From the NCBI RefSeq assembly GCF_007655255.1, contig NZ_VMYE01000013.1, forward strand, positions 19,542 to 83,541: a DNA stretch of 64,000 bases. Reading direction: 5' to 3'. Source of the DNA: Extensimonas perlucida. GTDB lineage: Bacteria > Pseudomonadota > Gammaproteobacteria > Burkholderiales > Burkholderiaceae_C. A program made the translations under genes and the position numbers. Below, one piece after another: positions 1 to 8,675 of the stretch (position 1 is its first letter; every line of letters begins with the position of its first letter). The notes beneath the pieces were generated by a model, which did not search any database, was not told the origin of the DNA, and worked only from the letters and a program-made list of their open reading frames with translations.

Positions 1-2
1 CG

Positions 3-1403
3 CGCAAGGGCGAAGGCCCGCCCGCGCCCTATGTGAGCGTGGGCGTGGGCAACCGCGGCACGAGCAAGCTCGAAGCCGGCGTGAGCGGCGCCACGGGCGT
101 GGACAATGCCCTCGACTACGCTTTGAGCCTCGCGTACGAGCGCAGCGACGGCTGGGACATCCGCGCGGGCGTGCCGCACAATCCTGACAGCGACGACTAC
201 CGCAGCACCTCGGGCCACGCGCGCCTGGGCTTCAAGATCGATGCGCGCCACCGGCTTGATGCCACCTTGCTCGCAAACCAGCTCAATTCAGGCTACGACG
301 CCTACCTGTCTGGCATGCCCAAACCCTCCATGCCCCTGGATGATGACCGCAACAAGGAGCGCCTGCGCACCGCCGGCCTGACCTGGACGGCCGACTGGAG
401 CGACGCCTACACCATGCGCCTGTCGGCCACCGACAGCTACAGCCGCTACGAAACCACACCCTCGCCCTACCTGACCGAGACGCGGCTGCGCAACTACCTC
501 TGGCAGAACGACTACCGCCTGGGCGTGCACAGTTTCAGCGCCGCGCTCGAACGCCGCGAGGACGAGCTCACGAACCCCGCGCTCGACGCCTGGAGCACGG
601 CCATCCGCGGCAGCCGTGCGCAGAATGCACTGGCGCTGGGCTACGGCCTGCACGCGGGCGCGCACACGCTGCAGCTGCACTGGCGCCACGACGACGACAG
701 CGAATTCGGCATCAAGAACACCGCGAGCGCGGCCTACGGCTACGCCTTTGCGCCGCATTGGCGCGCCACGGCGTCGTGGGGCTCGGCCTTTCGCGCGCCC
801 ACGCTCTACCAGCGCTTCAGCGAATACGGCAACCCCGCGCTGCAGCCCGAAACCAGCTACAACGCCGAGCTGGGCCTGCGCTACGACCAGGGCCACAGCA
901 GCGCATCGCTCGTGGTCTATCGCAACCGCGTGAGCAACCTGATCAACTTCGTCGGCGCGGGCACCTGCGCCTCGGCCTACGGCTGCTATGCGAACACGGC
1001 GCACGCGCGCTACCAGGGCGTGACGCTGGCCGGTTCGCAGCGCTGGGGCGGGGTGCAGCTGCACGGCTCGATCGACTGGCAAGACCCGCGCAACCTCGAC
1101 ACCGACAAGCGCCTGGCGCGCCGCGCGCAGCGCTACGCCACGCTGGGCGCCGACACCCGCCTGGCCGATTGGACGCTGGGCGGCGAAGTGCAGGCCACGG
1201 GCCAGCGCTTCGACGACGCCGCGAACAAAAACCGGCTCGGCGGCTACATGCTCTGGAACCTGCACGCGAGCACGCAGGTGGCGCGCGACACGCAACTGCT
1301 CGCGCGCGTGGACAACCTCGGCGACAAGCGCTACCAGCTCGCGAACACTTACGTGCCGTCGGGGCGCATGCTGTACGTGGGGCTCAAATGGGCGCCGCAG
1401 TGA
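3..1403 (+). CDS. btuB: TonB-dependent vitamin B12 receptor BtuB, C-terminal part
   Basis: The reading frame is open from the left edge, so only the C-terminal 466 or so codons of an outer-membrane beta-barrel are present; the plug domain and start lie outside the window. Alternating polar/aromatic strands run throughout, and the motifs SAFRAPTLYQRF, NPALQPETS and a terminal strand ending in LYVGLKWAPQ are typical of TonB-dependent siderophore/cobalamin receptors. The protein would import corrinoids across the outer membrane using TonB-ExbBD energy. The assignment to BtuB rests mainly on the downstream cobB-cobU-btuFCD-cobO genes. The terminal residue is Gln rather than the usual Phe/Trp. A cobalamin riboswitch, if present, would be upstream of the window. 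Confidence 0.88.
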   Translation, partial: RKGEGPPAPYVSVGVGNRGTSKLEAGVSGATGVDNALDYALSLAYERSDGWDIRAGVPHNPDSDDYRSTSGHARLGFKIDARHRLDATLLANQLNSGYDAYLSGMPKPSMPLDDDRNKERLRTAGLTWTADWSDAYTMRLSATDSYSRYETTPSPYLTETRLRNYLWQNDYRLGVHSFSAALERREDELTNPALDAWSTAIRGSRAQNALALGYGLHAGAHTLQLHWRHDDDSEFGIKNTASAAYGYAFAPHWRATASWGSAFRAPTLYQRFSEYGNPALQPETSYNAELGLRYDQGHSSASLVVYRNRVSNLINFVGAGTCASAYGCYANTAHARYQGVTLAGSQRWGGVQLHGSIDWQDPRNLDTDKRLARRAQRYATLGADTRLADWTLGGEVQATGQRFDDAANKNRLGGYMLWNLHASTQVARDTQLLARVDNLGDKRYQLANTYVPSGRMLYVGLKWAPQ

Positions 1404-1472
1404 TGCCCGGCAATGGTGCCGCCGCGCGCGCTGCCGGCATCCTTGGCGCTGATGAAAATGGGAAGGAAAGAC

Positions 1473-2906
1473 ATGCAAAGGCAAAGGGCACTTGCGGAGC
1501 TGGACATGGCTGACATGGCTGACATAGCTAACTTGAGCCAAGGCGCTGTCGCCCGCTGCCCCGCCGTGCTGGTCACGGCCCCGGCTTCGGGGCAGGGCAA
1601 GACCACGATCACCGCCGCGCTGGCCAGGCTGCATGCGCGCCAGGGGCGGCGCGTGCGCGTGTTCAAGTGCGGGCCAGATTTTCTCGACCCGTTCTGGCAC
1701 GCGCTGGCCAGCGGCGCGCCGGTGTACCAGCTCGACCTGTGGATGACGGGCGAAGCCGACTGCCGCGCGCGCCTGCACGCCGCAGCGCAGCAGGCCGACC
1801 TGCTCATCGTCGAGGGCGTGATGGGCCTGTACGACGGCGAGCCCAGCGCGGCCGATCTGGCACTGCGCTTTGGCCTGCCGGTGCTCGCCGTGATCGACGC
1901 CGGCGCCATGGCCGGCACCTTCGGGGCCGTGGCGTATGGGCTGCAGCATTACCGCGCCGGTCTGCGCTGGGCCGGCGTGCTGGCCAACCGCGTGGGCAGC
2001 GAGCGCCACGCGGGCATGCTGCAGGCCAGCCTGCAAAATCCCGCGCACTGGCTGGGCGCGCTGCTGCGCAACCCGGCGCTCACGCTGCCCGAGCGGCACC
2101 TGGGACTCGTGGCCGCGACAGAATTGGGCGATGCCATGGCGCGGCTCGACGCCGCGGCCGACGCGCTCGCGGCCACGCCGCTGGGTCGCATGGACGCGGC
2201 ACAGCTGCAAGCCTGGGCGGTGGACTTCCCGGCGCCCACGGTGCAGCCCGTGGCGCCTTTGCTCGCAGGCCGCACTGTGGCCGTGGCGCGCGATGCGGCG
2301 TTTTGCTTCCTCTACGCGGCGAATGTGCAGACGCTCGAGCAACTGGGCGCGCACGTGGTGTTTTTCTCGCCGCTCGCGGATGCTGCACTGCCGCCTTGCG
2401 ACGCCGTCTGGCTGCCGGGCGGCTACCCCGAACTGCACGCCGCGCAGTTGCACGCCAACCAGCCGCTGCGCGCCGACTTGCATGCGCATGTGCAGGCGGG
2501 CAAGCCGCTGTGGGCCGAATGCGGCGGCATGGTGGCCTTGATGGATGCCATCCGCCAGCCCGATGGCCGCGTGCAGCCGCTGTGGGGGCTGCTGCCGGGC
2601 GAAGTCACCCTGCACACGCGCCTGGCTGCGCTCGGGCCGCAGCAGCTGGCCTGGCAGGGACATTGCCTGCGCGGCCACACCTTCCACTATTCGACCTGCA
2701 CCAGCAGCGCGCGCGAAGTCGCGCGCACCGCGGCGCCGGGCGCGGCCCCCGGGCCCAACGTGGGCGAGGCGCTGTACCGGCATGGCAGCATCCATGCAAG
2801 CTACTTCCACGCCTGGTTTGCCTCGGCCCCGCAGGCCGTGGCCTTGCTGTTTGGCGCTGCGCAGGCGGGCTGCGTGGCAGACGCGGAGAAAGCAGCGTGT
2901 CCATGA
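1473..2906 (+). CDS. cobB: Cobyrinate a,c-diamide synthase (CobB/CbiA)
   Basis: This ATP-dependent amidotransferase converts cobyrinic (or hydrogenobyrinic) acid to its a,c-diamide using glutamine. The protein has 477 residues. An N-terminal dethiobiotin-synthetase-like domain shows the P-loop APASGQGKTT near residue 40 and VEGVMGLYDG near 115. The C-terminal class I glutamine amidotransferase domain shows LPGGYPE and the nucleophile motif WAECGGM, ending with HGSIHASYFHAWF. I chose the ATG at 1473 because GGAAGGA lies 6 nt upstream; an in-frame ATG at 1413 would add 20 unlikely residues. It begins 69 nt after btuB and overlaps cobU by 4 nt (ATGA), so it belongs to the same operon. Confidence 0.93.
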   Translation: MQRQRALAELDMADMADIANLSQGAVARCPAVLVTAPASGQGKTTITAALARLHARQGRRVRVFKCGPDFLDPFWHALASGAPVYQLDLWMTGEADCRARLHAAAQQADLLIVEGVMGLYDGEPSAADLALRFGLPVLAVIDAGAMAGTFGAVAYGLQHYRAGLRWAGVLANRVGSERHAGMLQASLQNPAHWLGALLRNPALTLPERHLGLVAATELGDAMARLDAAADALAATPLGRMDAAQLQAWAVDFPAPTVQPVAPLLAGRTVAVARDAAFCFLYAANVQTLEQLGAHVVFFSPLADAALPPCDAVWLPGGYPELHAAQLHANQPLRADLHAHVQAGKPLWAECGGMVALMDAIRQPDGRVQPLWGLLPGEVTLHTRLAALGPQQLAWQGHCLRGHTFHYSTCTSSAREVARTAAPGAAPGPNVGEALYRHGSIHASYFHAWFASAPQAVALLFGAAQAGCVADAEKAACP

Positions 2907-3499
2907 CCGTCCCCCATCATCCTGCCATCGCCGCGCGCGAGCTCATCCTCGGCGGGCAGAAAAGCGGCAAGTCGCGCCGCGCCGAGCAGCTCGCCGCGGC
3001 CTGGCTCGCGCAGTCGCCCGCACACCAGGCCGTGCTGATCGCCACCGCGCAGGCGCACGACGGCGAAATGCGCGAACGCATCGCGCGCCACCAGCGCGAG
3101 CGCGCCGCGCGCGTGCCGGGGCTGCGCACGGTAGAGGTGCCGCACGCGCTGGCCGGCGCGCTCGCGGCGCACGGCAGCGCACACACGCTGATCGTGGTGG
3201 ACTGCCTCACGCTCTGGCTCACGAACTGGCGCATGCCGTTCGACGATTCTGAACAAAATATGCCTCTAACGCAGGACTGGCAAGCGCAGGAAGCTATGTT
3301 TTTGCAAGCATTGCAACAATCCCCCGGCCCCGTGCTGCTGGTGGGCAACGAGATCGGCCTGGGCGTCATCCCGCTCGGGGCCGAGGTGCGCGCCTTCGTC
3401 GATGCGCTGGGCACGCTGAACCAGCGCGTGGCGCAGGTCTGCACGCGCGTCACGCTGATGGCCGCGGGTCTGCCGCTGTGCCTGAAGGAGTCCGCATGA
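2903..3499 (+). CDS. cobU: Adenosylcobinamide kinase / adenosylcobinamide-phosphate guanylyltransferase
   Basis: This bifunctional enzyme phosphorylates adenosylcobinamide and then transfers GMP to it for nucleotide-loop assembly. The protein has 198 residues with the P-loop GGQKSGKS at 17-24, the DCLTLWLTN segment, and VGNEIGLGVIP near the C-terminus, all CobU/CobP hallmarks. It starts in an ATGA overlap with cobB and ends in another with btuF. A lower-GC stretch at 3255-3303 is a copy of the short interspersed repeat found through this window; it encodes an extra segment (NMPLTQDWQAQEAMFLQ) between the conserved blocks. Confidence 0.93.
   Translation: MTVPHHPAIAARELILGGQKSGKSRRAEQLAAAWLAQSPAHQAVLIATAQAHDGEMRERIARHQRERAARVPGLRTVEVPHALAGALAAHGSAHTLIVVDCLTLWLTNWRMPFDDSEQNMPLTQDWQAQEAMFLQALQQSPGPVLLVGNEIGLGVIPLGAEVRAFVDALGTLNQRVAQVCTRVTLMAAGLPLCLKESA
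3255..3303 (+). repeat. Short AT-rich interspersed repeat, forward copy, inside cobU
   Basis: The copy has the layout AAAATnTGCCTCTAACGC, a spacer, then AAGCGCAGGAAGCTATG. Its two arms are imperfectly complementary. It is read through in frame by cobU and is visibly richer in A/T than the flanking codons. Confidence 0.65.
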
Positions 3500-4449
3500 T
3501 GGGCGCGTGCTGGCAGAGGGTTCGCCTGGGCTCGCGGCGCCAGTTCCGGCGCAGCTTCTGGCGCAGCGGCTTGGGCTTGGGCATGCTCGTCGTCGGCCTG
3601 CTGCTTGCCGGCGTGGCTGCGGCCCAGCCCGTGCAGGTCACCGACGGGCGCGGGCGCGTGCTGCGCCTGCCCGCGCCGCCGCAGCGCATCGTGAGCCTGC
3701 TGCCCTCGCTGAGCGAGAGCGTGTGTGCCCTCGGCGCGTGCGCGCGCCTCGTGGGCGTGGATCGCTACTCCAACTGGCCGCAAGAGCTCACGCGCCTGCC
3801 GCAGGTGGGCGGAGGGCTGGATCCGAACATCGAGGCCATCGTCGCGCTACACCCCGACGTGGTGCTCGCGAGCGTGTCCTCGCGCGCGAACGAGCGGCTC
3901 GAGGCGCTGGGGCTCACCGTGGTCGCGCTCGAGCCCAAGACGCATGCGCAGGTGCGCCAGGTGCTGGGCGTGCTCGGCGACTTGCTTGGCGTGCCGCCCG
4001 CGCAGGGCGCCGAGCGCCTGTGGCGCGAGATCGACGCGGGCGTGCAGGCCGCGGCGCAGTCGCTGCCAGCCAGCGCGCGCGGGGCGCGCGTGTATTTCGA
4101 GGTCAGCCGCGGGCCCTATGCGGCGAGCGAATCGTCCTTCATCGGCGAGACGCTGCAACGGCTGGGAGTCGGTAACGTGGTGCCCGCGGCGCTGGGGCCG
4201 TTCCCGCGCCTGAACCCCGAGTATGTGGTGCGCGCCAACCCCGACGTGATCATGCTCGGCAACCGCAGCATGCAGGCACGCGCGCTCTACCCGGGCTGGG
4301 ACAGCATCCCCGCGGTGCGCGCGCAGCGCGTGTGCGTGTTCGACGCGGTCACGTCCGAACTCATCGTGCGCCCCGGCCCGCGCCTGGCCGAGGGTGCGCG
4401 TGCGATGGCGCGTTGCCTCGCAGAAAAGCTGGGGGGCAAAGGACAATGA
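3496..4449 (+). CDS. btuF: Periplasmic vitamin B12-binding protein BtuF
   Basis: This is the periplasmic binding component that passes corrinoids from BtuB to the BtuCD importer. The protein has 317 residues: a signal peptide (basic N-terminus, hydrophobic core GMLVVGLLLAGVAAAQ), then a helical-backbone-type binding fold with PQRIVSLLPSLSE, VGVDRYSNWP and NPDVIMLG motifs of the cobalamin/siderophore-binding group. I chose the ATG at 3496: AAGGAG lies 6 nt upstream and it forms an ATGA overlap with cobU. A second ATG follows immediately at 3499. The permease and ATPase genes follow after a 236-nt gap that contains a mobile repeat. Confidence 0.9.
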   Translation: MMGACWQRVRLGSRRQFRRSFWRSGLGLGMLVVGLLLAGVAAAQPVQVTDGRGRVLRLPAPPQRIVSLLPSLSESVCALGACARLVGVDRYSNWPQELTRLPQVGGGLDPNIEAIVALHPDVVLASVSSRANERLEALGLTVVALEPKTHAQVRQVLGVLGDLLGVPPAQGAERLWREIDAGVQAAAQSLPASARGARVYFEVSRGPYAASESSFIGETLQRLGVGNVVPAALGPFPRLNPEYVVRANPDVIMLGNRSMQARALYPGWDSIPAVRAQRVCVFDAVTSELIVRPGPRLAEGARAMARCLAEKLGGKGQ

Positions 4450-4461
4450 GCCCACGGTGCT

Positions 4462-4680
4462 CCGTAGGACGCGGGACGATGGCGAGGTGGCTAGGGCAAT
4501 TTGACCGCAGCCAGAACCCCGTCATTGCGAGCCCCGCAGGGGCGCGGCAATCCATTGCTGACTTTGCAAGGGACGCAGGCGCTGGACCTTCGGCCGCATG
4601 GATTGCCACGGGCCTTGCGGCCCTCGCAATGACGGGGCTACGGTCAGCGTGCACTCTACGAAGCGTCGCCTAAGGACAAG
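4462..4680. repeat. Composite palindromic repeat element between btuF and btuC
   Basis: An inner inverted repeat pairs CCCCGTCATTGCGAG (4517-4531) with CTCGCAATGACGGGG (4623-4637). The outer edges, GTAGGACGCGGGACGATGGCG (from 4464) and GCGTCGCCTAAGGACA (to about 4678), match the ends of the elements at 19.5-19.7 kb and 29.0-29.2 kb. This fills the gap between btuF and btuC; no gene is seen in it. Confidence 0.75.
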
Positions 4681-4685
4681 CCGGG

Positions 4686-5717
4686 ATGAAAGCGTTGGAT
4701 CGCCAAAGCCGCCGCGCGCTGCTGCTTGCCGTGGCGCTGCTGCTCGCAAGCGCCGCCTTGCTGCTGCTGGGCGCGAGCGTGGGCAGCACGGGTTTCACGA
4801 GCCTGCTGCAGCAAGGGCAGGACGCGGTGGCGCGCCAGATCGTCTGGGACATCCGCCTGCCGCGCACGCTGGGCGCGTGGCTTGCGGGCGCGCTGCTGGG
4901 GCTGGCGGGCGCGGTGGCGCAGGGGCTGTTTCGCAACCCATTGGCCGACCCGTACCTGCTGGGCAGCGCTTCGGGCGCGGCGCTCGGTGGCGCGCTCGCG
5001 CTCGCCTTGTTCGGCGTGGTGCCGGCGGGCGGCGCGCCGTGGCTCGCGCGGCTGGGCATTCAGCTGGGCATCAGCGGCATGGCGTTCGTGGGTGCGGCGG
5101 CGGCGGTCTTGCTCACGCTCGCGCTGGCGCGCGGTGTGCAGCACACGCTACGCCTGCTGCTTGCAGGCGTGATCGTGGGCGTGGTGCTCGGCGCAGCGCG
5201 CGATCTGGTGGAGCTCGCCTCGCCCGACATCCTGCAGGCCATGCAGGCCTTCACGCTGGGCAGCACCAGCTTCGTCGGCTGGCTGGCTTGCGCGCTCATG
5301 GCCGCGGCCTGGGGCTTGTGCCTACTGCTTGCGGCGGCGCTGGCGCGCGCGCTCGACGGCCTCACGCTGGGCGAGGCCACGGCCGCGAGCCTGGGCCTGC
5401 CGCTCGTGCCCATGCGCGCCGGGCTCGTCGCGGTGATGGCGCTGGCCACGGGCACGGCAGTGGCGCAGACGGGGCTGATCGCCTTCGTCGGCCTGGCCGC
5501 GCCGCACCTCGTGCGCACCTTGGTGCGTACCACCGCTGCGCGCCACATCGCGCTGGCGAGTCTCATGGGCGCGGTGCTGCTGCTCGCGGCCGACATCCTC
5601 GCGCGCTGGGTGCTCGCGCCGCAGGAGCTGCCCGTGGGCGTGCTCACCGCGGCGCTCGGCGGCAGCTACCTGCTGTGGCGCATGCACCGGCGCAGCGCAA
5701 GCGGAGGGTTGCTATGA
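4686..5717 (+). CDS. btuC: Vitamin B12 ABC transporter permease BtuC (FecCD family)
   Basis: This is the inner-membrane permease of the corrinoid importer. The protein has 343 residues with about ten hydrophobic segments. It carries family blocks WDIRLPRTLGAWLAGALLG, GLFRNPLADPYLLG, and GLIAFVGLAAPHLVRT, the cytoplasmic loop that contacts the ATPase. The ATG at 4686 gives full family length. The gene overlaps btuD by 4 nt (ATGA). The repeat element just upstream sits in the btuF-btuC junction, so it may influence how btuCD is expressed relative to btuF. Confidence 0.93.
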   Translation: MKALDRQSRRALLLAVALLLASAALLLLGASVGSTGFTSLLQQGQDAVARQIVWDIRLPRTLGAWLAGALLGLAGAVAQGLFRNPLADPYLLGSASGAALGGALALALFGVVPAGGAPWLARLGIQLGISGMAFVGAAAAVLLTLALARGVQHTLRLLLAGVIVGVVLGAARDLVELASPDILQAMQAFTLGSTSFVGWLACALMAAAWGLCLLLAAALARALDGLTLGEATAASLGLPLVPMRAGLVAVMALATGTAVAQTGLIAFVGLAAPHLVRTLVRTTAARHIALASLMGAVLLLAADILARWVLAPQELPVGVLTAALGGSYLLWRMHRRSASGGLL

Positions 5718-6478
5718 CGAACATAGCTATCAGCGCACAGCAGATCAGCGTCAGCATCGAAAAACACCCTATATTGCAAAACATCAGCCTGGCGCTGCCC
5801 GCGGGGCGCTGGACGAGCATCGTCGGGCCCAACGGGGCGGGCAAATCGACGCTGCTGCGCGCGCTCGCGGGCCTGCAGCCCTGCACGGGGCAGGTGCAGC
5901 TGCTGGGCCGCGCGCTGGCCGACTGGCCGCGGCGTGAGCGCGCGCGCACGCTGGCTTGGCTCGGGCAGAACGAGGCCGTGGCCGACGAGCTCACGGTGCA
6001 CGACCTGGTGCTGCTCGGGCGCCTGCCGCACCGGCCCTGGCTGGCGGCGCCCAGTGCTGCCGACATTGCCGCCGTGGAGCAGGCCTTGCGCGCCACGCAG
6101 GCCTGGGACTGGCGCGCGCGCAGCCTGGGGCAGCTCTCGGGCGGCGAGCGCCAGCGCGTGCTGCTCGCGCGTGCGCTGGCGGTGCAGGCGCCGGTGCTGC
6201 TCATGGACGAGCCGCTCGCCAACCTCGACCCGCCGCACCAGGCCGACTGGCTGCAGCTCGTGCGCGCGCTGGTCGCGCAGGGCGCCACCGTGCTCAGCGT
6301 GCTGCACGAAGTCTCGCTCGCCCTGCAGGCCGATGACATGCTGGTGCTGGCGCAGGGGCGCGTCGTGCACCACGGCGCCTGCGCCCATGCGGCCACGCAG
6401 CGCGCGCTCGAGCAGGTGTTCGACGGGCGCATCGCCATCCATGCGCTGCAGGGGCAGTGGGTGGCGATGCTGAAATAA
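5714..6478 (+). CDS. btuD: Vitamin B12 ABC transporter ATP-binding protein BtuD
   Basis: This is the ATPase that powers BtuC. The protein has 254 residues with Walker A GPNGAGKST at 38-46, Q-loop LGQNE, signature LSGGERQRV, Walker B VLLMDEP followed by LANLDPPHQ, and the switch histidine in VLHEVSLAL. It starts in an ATGA overlap with btuC. The first 20 codons (5714-5775) are A/T-richer than the rest and may contain a decayed copy of the short repeat. cobO follows after 76 nt. Confidence 0.93.
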   Translation: MTNIAISAQQISVSIEKHPILQNISLALPAGRWTSIVGPNGAGKSTLLRALAGLQPCTGQVQLLGRALADWPRRERARTLAWLGQNEAVADELTVHDLVLLGRLPHRPWLAAPSAADIAAVEQALRATQAWDWRARSLGQLSGGERQRVLLARALAVQAPVLLMDEPLANLDPPHQADWLQLVRALVAQGATVLSVLHEVSLALQADDMLVLAQGRVVHHGACAHAATQRALEQVFDGRIAIHALQGQWVAMLK

Positions 6479-6554
6479 CAAAGTTCCAATGCACCGCCGC
6501 GCGGCACACCATCCCGCAACCGTTTTTTGACCGCCACACTTTCAAGGAGCCCCC

Positions 6555-7124
6555 ATGGACATCCAAACCCCACCGACCGAAAAACCCTACGAGCCCCCCG
6601 CCGGCGAGCGCCGCGGCCTCATCATCGTCAACACCGGCGACGGCAAGGGCAAGAGCACGGCGGCCTTCGGCCTCGCGCTGCGCGCGCATGGCCGCGGCAA
6701 GGCCGTGAAAATCTACCAGTTCATGAAAGTGCCGAGCGCGCGCTTTGGCGAGCACCGCGTGTTCGAGCAGCTCGGCGTGCCCGTGGAGGGCCTGGGCGAC
6801 GGCTTCAGCTGGAAAAGCCAGGACCTGGAACGCTCCGCCCAGCTCGCACGCGAAGGCTGGCAGCGCGCCAAGGCCAGCATCCTCAGCGGCGAGTATTTCC
6901 TGGTCGTGCTCGACGAAATCACCTACCCGCTGATCTACGGCTGGCTGCCGCTCGAAGACGTGCTGCACACCCTGCGCACGCGCCCCAAAGACGTGCACGT
7001 GGTGCTCACGGGCCGCAATTGCCCGCAGGAAATCATCGCCATCGCCGACACCGTGACCGAGATGCGCCTGGTCAAACACGCCTTCAACGCCGGCGTGCCG
7101 GCGCAGCGCGGGATAGAGGATTGA
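6555..7124 (+). CDS. cobO: Cob(I)yrinic acid a,c-diamide adenosyltransferase (CobO/BtuR)
   Basis: The enzyme transfers the 5'-deoxyadenosyl group from ATP to the cobalt of cob(I)alamin or its precursors. The protein has 189 residues. It shows an N-terminal P-loop TGDGKGKST at 27-35, [19 protein letters not shown] and [13 protein letters not shown], as in CobA/CobO/BtuR proteins. A purine-rich AAGGAG lies 7 nt before the ATG. It is the last gene of the first cobalamin block; a stable hairpin follows the stop and then accessory DNA begins. Confidence 0.94.
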   Translation: MDIQTPPTEKPYEPPAGERRGLIIVNTGDGKGKSTAAFGLALRAHGRGKAVKIYQFMKVPSARFGEHRVFEQLGVPVEGLGDGFSWKSQDLERSAQLAREGWQRAKASILSGEYFLVVLDEITYPLIYGWLPLEDVLHTLRTRPKDVHVVLTGRNCPQEIIAIADTVTEMRLVKHAFNAGVPAQRGIED

Positions 7125-7126
7125 GA

Positions 7127-7162
7127 CTGAGAGTCGTTCGGCCGCGGCCGAAAAACTCTCAG
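7127..7162 (+). terminator. Hairpin after cobO, possible terminator
   Basis: CTGAGAGT (7127-7134) pairs perfectly with ACTCTCAG (7155-7162), with a GC-rich CGGCCGCGGCCG core between. There is no clear T-run, so intrinsic termination is plausible but not certain. Confidence 0.5.
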
Positions 7163-7214
7163 CTTCCGAGCCTCAGGACCGAGCGAGGCGCTTTCCTTGC
7201 CCAGACAGGCTTGC

Positions 7215-7406
7215 TCAGTTGCCCAAGGCCGCCCGAATGTGCCTTCCCAGGCTTGGCAAGTCGCGCTCGATGGCGTTCCAGACGATCTCGAAGTCCACTT
7301 TGAAATACCCGTGGGTCAAGGCCTTGCGCATCTGGTAGGCAGATGCCAGCGGCAGCTGCCGCTGCCTATCTCGCGTCATACGGGACGTGCCTCGGCAAGC
7401 AGGCAA
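7215..7406 (-). pseudogene. HepT-like toxin remnant, C-terminal fragment
   Basis: The C-terminal half of this 63-codon frame matches the end of HepT (formerly DUF86) nucleotidylation-linked RNase toxins: the RX4-6H-type motif appears as RKALTHGYFKVD, followed by EIVWNAIERDLPSL. The upstream portion is unrelated sequence and no MntA-type antitoxin gene is present, so this is a decayed toxin-antitoxin locus at the left border of the accessory region. The rest of 7163-7458 shows no other gene. Confidence 0.6.
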
Positions 7407-7458
7407 GCGCGGAACTTATCGGGCCGGGCGTTGGGGGACGTTCACGGATTCAGGAAAT

Positions 7459-7476
7459 AGTTCGATCGTACGAACT
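7459..7476. promoter_or_regulatory. Predicted TetR operator upstream of the RND operon
   Basis: An inverted repeat AGTTCG-N6-CGAACT lies 38 nt before the lipoprotein gene. Inside it, GATCGTACGAAC (7464-7475) matches GTTCGTATGAAC at 16776-16787, upstream of tetR, at 10 of 12 positions. Sharing a palindromic motif at these two places is the signature of a common repressor. Confidence 0.6.
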
Positions 7477-7514
7477 TGTTTAGAATCTGACATGACCAAG
7501 ACTTCGAGATACTC

Positions 7515-8675
7515 ATGAATCGCTTGACTACCTATGCGCTCGGCCGCCATAGCCCCGTACCGTCGGTCTGGGAGGCTGGCACGCAGAGCGCAGGCAGGGG
7601 CACGCAGGCGTGCATGGCGGCTGTGCTGTCCCTCTGCGTATTTCTGCTCGCCGCCTGCACGGATGGCTCAAGCTCGCCTCGATCCGCATCCACGCCGATG
7701 CCTGCGGAAGTTGTCGTGGTACGGCAGGCACGATGGCCTGTTACCAACGACGTGACTGGCAGCGTCGTCTCTGATGGACGCATCGACGTGGCTTCGCGCG
7801 TGACCGGATTCATTCGCCAGCTCGATGTTCGCGAGGGCCAGGCGGTCAGGCGCGGCGACCTGCTGTTGCGCATCGACGCCTCTGACATCGACGCGGCCAT
7901 CGCGCAGGCACGCGCCGGCGTGCAGGCCGCCCAGGAGGCTTGGCGGGATGCGCAGCACGACGCGAACCAGAACGCGCAACTGGCGCCGGCAGGCGCGATC
8001 TCGGCTGACGCGCTGCGCAAGTCCAGGGTGCGGGAGGAAACCACCCGCGCGGCGCTGGAACAAGCGCAGTCGGCGTTGGCGGCGGCACAGGCGCAACGCA
8101 ACTACGTGACCATCACCAGTCCGGTGGATGGCGTGGTCGTCTCGGTGGCCCGGCGCAGCGGCGAGATGGCTACTCCCGGCGCGCCGCTGATGACGGTGGA
8201 GTCGCGCGAGGTCTTGCTGTTCAAGGCGTTCGTACCCGAGCGCAGCTTGGCGGCAGTCAAGGTCGGCGACTCGATTCCCGTGCGCATCGACGCGCTGGGC
8301 GATGAGCGGCTCAAGGGACGGGTCCGGGGTGTTGTGCCGTCGGGTGATGGCGTGACCCGCCGCTACGAGGTGGACATCGTGCTGCCGCGGGACGCGCGCC
8401 TGCTGCCGGGAATGTTCGGCCGCCTCGAAATCCTGCTGGACGAGAAGCGGGCCGTCACGGTGCCGCGTGCGGCCCTCGTTCGGCGCGGTGGCTTGGACGG
8501 TGTGTTCGTGCTGCAGGACGGTGTGGCGCGTTTTCGCTGGCTGCGCACCGGCCAGCGCCTGGGCGATGGGGTGGAGGTGAGCGCCGGCCTGTCGGACGGA
8601 GAAACCATTCTCGCCAGCGTCGCCGACACCGTCCATGACGGCATGCCGGTCCAGGCCGCCGGGGGCGCGCGATGA
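7515..8675 (+). CDS. RND efflux periplasmic adaptor (membrane fusion lipoprotein)
   Basis: This adaptor links the inner-membrane pump to the outer-membrane channel. The protein has 386 residues with a lipoprotein signal (VLSLCVFLLAACTDG, lipidated Cys near residue 48). It then has a lipoyl half-motif VTGFIRQLDVREGQAVRRGD, a helical hairpin rich in Ala/Gln, the second lipoyl half ITSPVDGVVVSVARRSGE, and a beta-barrel domain ending in an AcrA-like membrane-proximal domain. An internal ATG at 7614 would give a shorter signal peptide and cannot be excluded. It overlaps the pump gene by 4 nt. The predicted operator lies just upstream. The substrate cannot be deduced. Confidence 0.88.
   Translation: MNRLTTYALGRHSPVPSVWEAGTQSAGRGTQACMAAVLSLCVFLLAACTDGSSSPRSASTPMPAEVVVVRQARWPVTNDVTGSVVSDGRIDVASRVTGFIRQLDVREGQAVRRGDLLLRIDASDIDAAIAQARAGVQAAQEAWRDAQHDANQNAQLAPAGAISADALRKSRVREETTRAALEQAQSALAAAQAQRNYVTITSPVDGVVVSVARRSGEMATPGAPLMTVESREVLLFKAFVPERSLAAVKVGDSIPVRIDALGDERLKGRVRGVVPSGDGVTRRYEVDIVLPRDARLLPGMFGRLEILLDEKRAVTVPRAALVRRGGLDGVFVLQDGVARFRWLRTGQRLGDGVEVSAGLSDGETILASVADTVHDGMPVQAAGGAR

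Noticed and set aside
1413..1472. Extended N-terminus of CobB from the ATG at 1413
   Set aside because: The extra residues have no family similarity and the ATG at 1473 has a good Shine-Dalgarno.
288..2810. Long open frame of 840 codons on the minus strand
   Set aside because: It lies antisense to btuB and cobB and encodes Arg/His/Gln-rich low-complexity sequence with no recognisable domain: a GC-rich shadow.
5714..5775. Further copy of the short AT-rich repeat at the btuD start
   Set aside because: ATAGCTATCAGCGC is suggestive, but the second arm is missing, so it was left out of the copy list.
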